Positions 59,701-64,000 of a DNA stretch of 64,000 bases are shown one piece after another; the first letter of the stretch is position 1, and every line of letters begins with the position of its first letter. The position numbers and the translations under genes are program-made. The notes beneath the pieces are model-generated. The model did not search any database, was not told the origin of the DNA, and was given only the letters and a program-made list of their open reading frames with translations. Origin of the DNA: Pampus argenteus (lineage: Eukaryota > Chordata > Actinopteri > Scombriformes > Stromateidae); assembly GCA_036937835.1 (NCBI GenBank), contig CM072874.1, positions 18,134,501 to 18,198,500 on the forward strand, given 5' to 3'.

Positions 59701-61896
59701 ATTCATAAAGAACATGCTGCTAGCATTACATACTAACTATTCATGACAGCTCAGCAAATAGTATATAAATGGTGTTAATAAATATGAGCAGAGGATATTA
59801 TGAAATAGTTTTACACAGTGATGATATTCATTGCTATTTAGCGTATTGCTTTTAGAAATAGTAGAACCAATTTATTCATAAATTAATTAAAAACATTACG
59901 ATGAAAATACAGTGCTTTATAAGTATTTTAGGGTAAATCACAACTGAGTTTGCTAGTTTGACACTATAATGGTAGTACATTACATAGTAATATTACATGT
60001 GGGTTATTCTGAAGGCATAAAATGGCATCAAATAAGGAAGCTGACATCCTCACATATCTCTGATTAGGCAAACGTTTATTTGGATGTCTGCTCTGATTAA
60101 GATGTCTGTTTTATGTGAACTTACTGTATATTAGTGATACACAGACGATGGGGGAAGTTGCATAGTGTTACTTTTTATGCATATAGTAGGTATGAATACA
60201 TTCTTGTTTGTGCCAGTAGTGTAAAACAAGGCCTTTAATCCCACCCATATTTTCACTATGCTGCATCAGCATTACAAGAAAGCCTGCAGAATTTGGCACA
60301 ACACAATGCTGCCATAATAGCATGATTCATACGTGGTGGCCATTAAAATATCACACCATGTCAGCCATGACTGCTTCGAAAAATTCACTTCACAGATGCC
60401 CTTTGGATTGTACTGTGCCAAGGCTGTAGCACAGCCCAGCACACCCGCAGCCTGATTCCTGTTCCATAAACCTTTGATTCTTTCTCCTTTTGCTTCCCTT
60501 CTTCCTTTACTCCTCTCCTCTCTCCACCCCCTCTCTGATTTCTTCTCCCTCTGCCTCTCTCTCTCTCTCTCTGTGTCAGTAAAGCCAAGAAAGATAGAGA
60601 GAGAGAGAGAGACCTGCTTTCTGCTGGCTCTGCATTATGAGAGGGAGAGCAAGGCTGAGGGAAGATAGGAGGGAGAGAGAGAGAGGGATGTGAGAGAGTG
60701 AGTGCTAGCAGCAGTTAAACAGAGAGACTGTGCCAAGAGGAGGAATGCAGCACTGCATTATGAAAGCCATAGGATATAGGTCCAGCTCTCTGGGAACGAT
60801 AAAGGAGAGAAGCAGGATTTAAAAGATAAAATCCACCACGAGCATAGTTATTATTACAATACAAGCTTTACTAAATAATGACTATATCGCCCAGTTCCAT
60901 ATATAGCAGAAGAATGCGGTGCAAATGATCGTCAACATGAACACAAGATTTTACGTTAATCATAAATGCAATAAATGAGCCTTTTGTGAGCCAGATGCAA
61001 AAATATCTAAAAGCTTGTCGTGGAAGGAAAACACCTCCTACTCCTCTAAGTCAAGGTGTTGGGAGGAGACTGTAATAAATCTATTTCAGGGAACCGAAAA
61101 AAAAAAGCCTCATTGACACAAAGGAAAATGCCACAAGCTTTGATCTCTCCGCATCTCCTCATCCAGATCGCGTCATGAACAAAGCCCAAGATTTAGGGGA
61201 GGGAAGAAGAGCAGAAGAGTACAGGCCCAGGACAGAACAGGGGTTTATTAGATTTACCGTGCATGATTTTTAGGTCAGCCCGAGGCCAAACTTTGCTCTA
61301 TACACCTGCCTCTTTGCAAGCAGGGGGCCCCAGCCTTGGCATGGAGCTGTGTTGTCCCAAGCTATTTTGGGGACAAAACTGAATTTAGACTCTCACTATG
61401 TAATGTTGTTCTCACAGTGCTGATCTGAAATAATGGAATACATACAGTACAAGATCTACAGGTTCATGATATATAGAATAGCACGATGTGTTCAGGTCTT
61501 TCTTTGTCAATTCACTTTGGTGAACACAATTGAAGTAAGGAAATAAATTAATAATGAATACATTTAGATTTAGAAATATGTTTTCTTCGTGCTTGAAATC
61601 TAAAATGGTGGACAGTACCATGCAGGATTTGTGCACTTCACAGATTTCTGGTACCGAGTGAGGCAACAATCATCTCAGCCCACAAGAACCATCCCTTGGA
61701 GCGGTCTGACATTAACGAATGAGAAGCAAAAAAAAATAAAAATAAAAATTTACTCAGCCAAGAAATGACAGTCCAACATGTGTCATTTTTCAATAGGACA
61801 ACACTTGTTAAAATTGATGTTATAAATTGTATTTATCTGAACTGCTCTGTCCTTTACGCTGTTTTTACAATTGGTCGACCATTTTCTTTCTCCAAG
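53737..61896 (+). other. Large intron of the spectrin gene
   Basis: This 8.16 kb intron runs from GTGAGT to TTTTCTTTCTCCAAG. It starts with G-rich runs (53766-53838). Inside are a (GTT)n run near 55820-55845, a less AT-rich island at 56980-57260 with an acceptor-like site, a pyrimidine/purine tract at 60477-60690, and a palindromic ATTTCCT/AGGAAAT at 54783-54800. No other spectrin exon is visible in it. Confidence 0.7.
60477..60690 (+). repeat. Polypyrimidine then polypurine low-complexity tract
   Basis: About 97 bases of nearly pure C/T (60477-60573, ending in a CT run) are followed by mostly A/G sequence with GA runs (60594-60613 and later). The CT and GA arms are complementary and about 20-30 bases apart, so a hairpin or triplex could form. 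Confidence 0.7.
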
Positions 61897-62160
61897 GAGG
61901 GTCAGGAGCTGATCCAGGAGAAGCCGGAGCTGCGTCCTGTTGTGCAGCAGAAGCTAGAGGAGATCAGAGAGTGCTGGTCCGACCTGGAAATCACCACCAA
62001 GGCAAAGGCCCGCCAGCTCTTTGAAAACAACAAGCCCGAGCCGGCGATGAAGAGCTACTCGGACCTCGACAACCAGCTCTCTCACTTGGAGCAGCAGCCC
62101 CCCCAGCTGGAGCAGGCGCACCATCTGCCCACCTTCAATGAGCAGCTCCAGAAATTCCAG
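61897..62160 (+). CDS. sptbn4: Beta-IV spectrin-like exon (rest of repeat 9 to early repeat 10)
   Basis: The exon encodes 88 residues, from EGQELIQEKPELRP through TKAKARQLFENNKPE to NEQLQKFQ. The length equals the corresponding stretch of SPTBN1 as I recall it, and the EG.QL..EKPE and TTKAKARQLFE blocks are diagnostic for this point in beta spectrin. The acceptor is TTCTTTCTCCAAG, phase 0, joining KIEQ to EGQEL. The end is unusual: after CCAG the next bases are GCACGT, so the donor appears to be GC, not GT. The segment LEQQPPQLEQAHH has diverged and gained Pro and Gln compared with mammals, which may loosen the linker helix. Confidence 0.88.
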
Positions 62161-62751
62161 GCACGTCTTAACTGAACTGGGACATATGTACATTTTTGCG
62201 CTACAATGCTACGCATTTTTCATTTATTGTTCACTAGCATTTTTAGTTAGTGTATGATGATTTACTACATATATTGTATGAGCATGTGACAAATGAAACA
62301 TTTGAATCTTGAACCTTAAACCTCAGTGGAAAAATATTGAATGGTAAAGAACAAGCGCTCGGTTCGTTGACTCCACCCTTGGACGTTTACCCCAGCCGGC
62401 AGGATTATTTCTACACAGTACCTTTTCCCATAAGGACTGTTTGTATAACCAACGCTTTCTAATCTGCCTTGATATAGCTAATGCTTTTGACAGACTGTAT
62501 ACTTCAGCTTATTGTTGTTTATGTAATTTTCTTCATCTCTGACATGTGTCCACAGAGGCCGCTGTTGTGGCGTGTTCTAAAACACGAGGTTCAGTGGCAT
62601 TAAAAAATGCACCATATGCTTGTTTCTTTTTTAAAGTCAGGCAACGCGTTACATAACCCTGAAATGTACGGGGAAGAAAACAGCTGATGTGCCATGTTTG
62701 TCCATCCCTCATATGACTGTAACATGACCTTCCCCTTTCCTTCCGGTGCAG
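62161..62751 (+). other. Apparent GC-AG intron of the spectrin gene
   Basis: The intron of 591 bases begins GCACGT and ends TTCCGGTGCAG. Reading frame, phase (0) and alignment across the junction (LQKFQ then AMESQ, compared with KKLQSMESQ in human SPTBN4) all require these borders. Nearby GT sites would break the phase. Confidence 0.7.
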
Positions 62752-62985
62752 GCTATGGAGTCTCAGATAGGGGACTTTTACAAGGATGTGGGAGAACTGG
62801 GGAGCTTGCAGGGTGTCAGTCTACCCCAGCGAGGGCTGATGGCAGGTGACAAGGAAGGCGGTGAGCAGTCAGGTGTGGTGGAGACCCGCATTGTCCGCCT
62901 CATTGAGCCCCTGAAGGAGAGACGCCGCATCCTGCTGGCTTCCAAAGAGATGCACCAAGTCGCCCAGGACCTGGAGGATGAGATA
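62752..62985 (+). CDS. sptbn4: Beta-IV spectrin-like exon (repeat 10 to 11)
   Basis: The exon encodes 78 residues: AMESQIGDFYKDVGEL, a variable Gly-rich loop, then VRLIEPLKERRRILLASKEM and HQVAQDLEDEI. The LEPL.ERRR.LLASKE.HQ..D.EDE block is the hallmark of beta-spectrin at this position, and the LLASKE(L/M)HQVA wording is closest to SPTBN4. The donor is ATA/GTGAGT in phase 0. Confidence 0.9.
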
Positions 62986-63185
62986 GTGAGTGGGCACTTC
63001 TTATCTCTGAGCTCATCATCCTTTCATTTCATACATTTCCTCTTCCATATGCACTGTTTGTGCATCGGTCAGTTAACATATTAAGGTATATGGTACATAT
63101 GCAGTGTATAAGGAATCTACATTTTAAAGAATTCAAGCATCATTCAGTGTGCGTAATGTGTTACCTGTCTGTGGTTACTTGACAG

Positions 63186-63275
63186 CTGTGGATTCAGGAG
63201 AGGCTTCCCTTGGCCTCCTGTAAAGATTATGGGAATAACCTCCAGAGTGTACAGCAGCATGTAAAAAAGAACCAG
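63186..63275 (+). CDS. sptbn4: Beta-IV spectrin-like exon (repeat 11, helix A)
   Basis: The exon encodes 30 residues, LWIQERLPLASCKDYGNNLQ to VQQHVKKNQ. It carries the conserved Trp of helix A and the K(K)NQ end. The acceptor is TTACTTGACAG and the donor CCAG/GTAAGT, both phase 0. It joins EDEI to LWIQERL, as in other beta spectrins (EDEILWV.ER.PLA). Confidence 0.9.
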
Positions 63276-63367
63276 GTAAGTGACAAAGATGACGTTTAGC
63301 CATTATCAGCTGAAATGTGATCCTAACCACGCCCAGTCTGGGAACTTACCTCTGACTGGTGCTTCAG

Positions 63368-63646
63368 ACACTCCATAGGGAGCTGACAGGCCGACGGGCA
63401 CGTGTTGAGGAGGTTTTGGACCGGGCGGGGATTATCGCCTCGCTGCGGACTCCTGAGGTAGAGTTTGTGCGTGAAGGAGCGGGACATGTGCGCCAGCTGT
63501 GGGAGGTGTTGCAGTTAGAGACGGAAAGGAGGTCTGTGATGCTGGACGCCACAATGCAGGCTCAGCAGTACTACAGCGAGGCGGCTAAAGTGGAGTCCTG
63601 GCTGTCAGGTCAGAAGCTCCATCTGGTCAATGAAGAAAAAGGCATG
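63368..63646 (+). CDS. sptbn4: Beta-IV spectrin-like exon (repeat 11 to 12)
   Basis: The exon encodes 93 residues from TLHRELTGRRARVEEVLDRA to LSGQKLHLVNEEKGM, including the AQQYYSEAAKVESWLS block that starts the next repeat. The end is ambiguous. The length conserved in the family (EEKG.DE) requires the donor ATG/GTACGG after 63646. A second donor CAG/GTATTT after 63673 is in the same phase and would add nine residues, VRAAMTFRQ. I give the shorter form. The acceptor is CTCTGACTGGTGCTTCAG. Confidence 0.88.
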
Positions 63647-63742
63647 GTACGGGCAGCCATGACATTCAGACAGGTATTTGTTGTCATAAATCCTAAGTGA
63701 ACATGTGCCTCCGATACCTGACACTGTTCTGATCATTTTTAG

Positions 63743-63873
63743 GATGAAGCGAGTACCCTGCAGCTGCTGAAGGCCCACCTGGCCCTGGAGCAAACAGTGG
63801 AAACATATGCAGAGACAGTAGGCATGCTATCCCAGCAATGCCAGCACCTACTGGAACTGGGACACCCAGACAG
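63743..63873 (+). CDS. sptbn4: Beta-IV spectrin-like exon (repeat 12, helix A-C)
   Basis: The exon encodes 43 codons plus two bases: DEASTLQLLKAHLALEQTV, ETYAETVGMLSQQCQHLLEL and GHPD. The matching human SPTBN4 stretch is very similar (DEQSTLQLLKKHLQLEQ... LLEMGHPD). The acceptor is CATTTTTAG and the donor CAGACAG/GTGTGG, leaving phase 2. The gene continues past the right edge, where repeats 13-17, the ankyrin-binding repeats and the PH domain would follow. Confidence 0.9.
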
Positions 63874-64000
63874 GTGTGGCACGACTCACACATGAACCCA
63901 CAAAGCAACACACATAGCACAAGAAAGGAAGAAAGTTTTATTTTTGCACACTTAACTTAGATACAGGATCATATAACTTAAGTACAACAATAATTGTGTT
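63874..64000 (+). other. Start of next spectrin intron
   Basis: The window ends inside the intron beginning GTGTGG; no further exon is visible. Confidence 0.7.

Noticed and set aside
53614..63873. Assignment of the spectrin exons to sptbn1 or sptbn2
   Set aside because: Residues such as MLMARD, LLASKEMHQVA, STLQLLK and LLELGHP fit SPTBN4 better by recall. An alignment of all paralogues would settle this.

Overview
The window looks like vertebrate, most likely teleost (percomorph-type), nuclear DNA. It is AT-rich and dominated by intergenic and intronic sequence, full of CA/GT, CT/GA and AT microsatellites. It carries repeats typical of fish: an internally deleted Tc1-like transposon, a tRNA-derived SINE, L2/CR1-type LINE remnants and dispersed teleost repeats. 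All gene names rest on protein features I recognise by reading; no database search was possible.

Layout. (1) About 1-4.8 kb: the 5' part of a wscd1-like gene on the minus strand. The first coding exon (2440-2830) encodes a type II membrane anchor and stem. A probable promoter and non-coding first exon lie at about 4367-4740. The WSC and sulfotransferase exons must lie beyond the left edge. (2) About 5-38 kb: a gene desert with LINE remnants near 8.8-9.1, 16.7-17.1 and 24.6-24.9 kb, a deleted Tc1 copy at 34.85-35.64 kb, and several stretches that look like regulatory DNA, including a CTCF-type site at 30.25 kb. (3) About 38.5-46 kb: bhlha9, a single-exon bHLH factor gene on the minus strand (41738-42613), with a TATA-like box and E-boxes upstream, an unexplained splice-site-flanked 95-nt exon at 38752-38846 and a SINE at 44.46-44.84 kb. 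A second CTCF-type site, in the opposite orientation, lies at 48.73 kb. (4) About 52.4-64 kb: on the plus strand, six consecutive coding exons of a beta-spectrin gene, best matched to beta-IV spectrin (sptbn4), covering roughly repeats 9 to 12; the gene continues past the right edge.

The most interesting point is the start of the spectrin gene. Its first recognisable exon looks like an internal translation start (Met at 53614). A stop codon lies in frame just upstream, between two possible acceptor sites. The preceding 1.2 kb looks like a promoter and 5'UTR. No actin-binding-domain exon was found in the 53 kb upstream, where bhlha9 sits instead. This fits a short beta-IV 'Sigma6-like' transcript, and possibly a gene copy that keeps only that half. 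The spectrin gene also shows an apparent GC-AG intron and a tandem donor that would add nine residues.

The genes do not form an operon or pathway. wscd1 and bhlha9 are both on human 17p13 and are probably an old neighbourhood; SPTBN4 is on human 19q13, so its position here reflects a lineage-specific arrangement.
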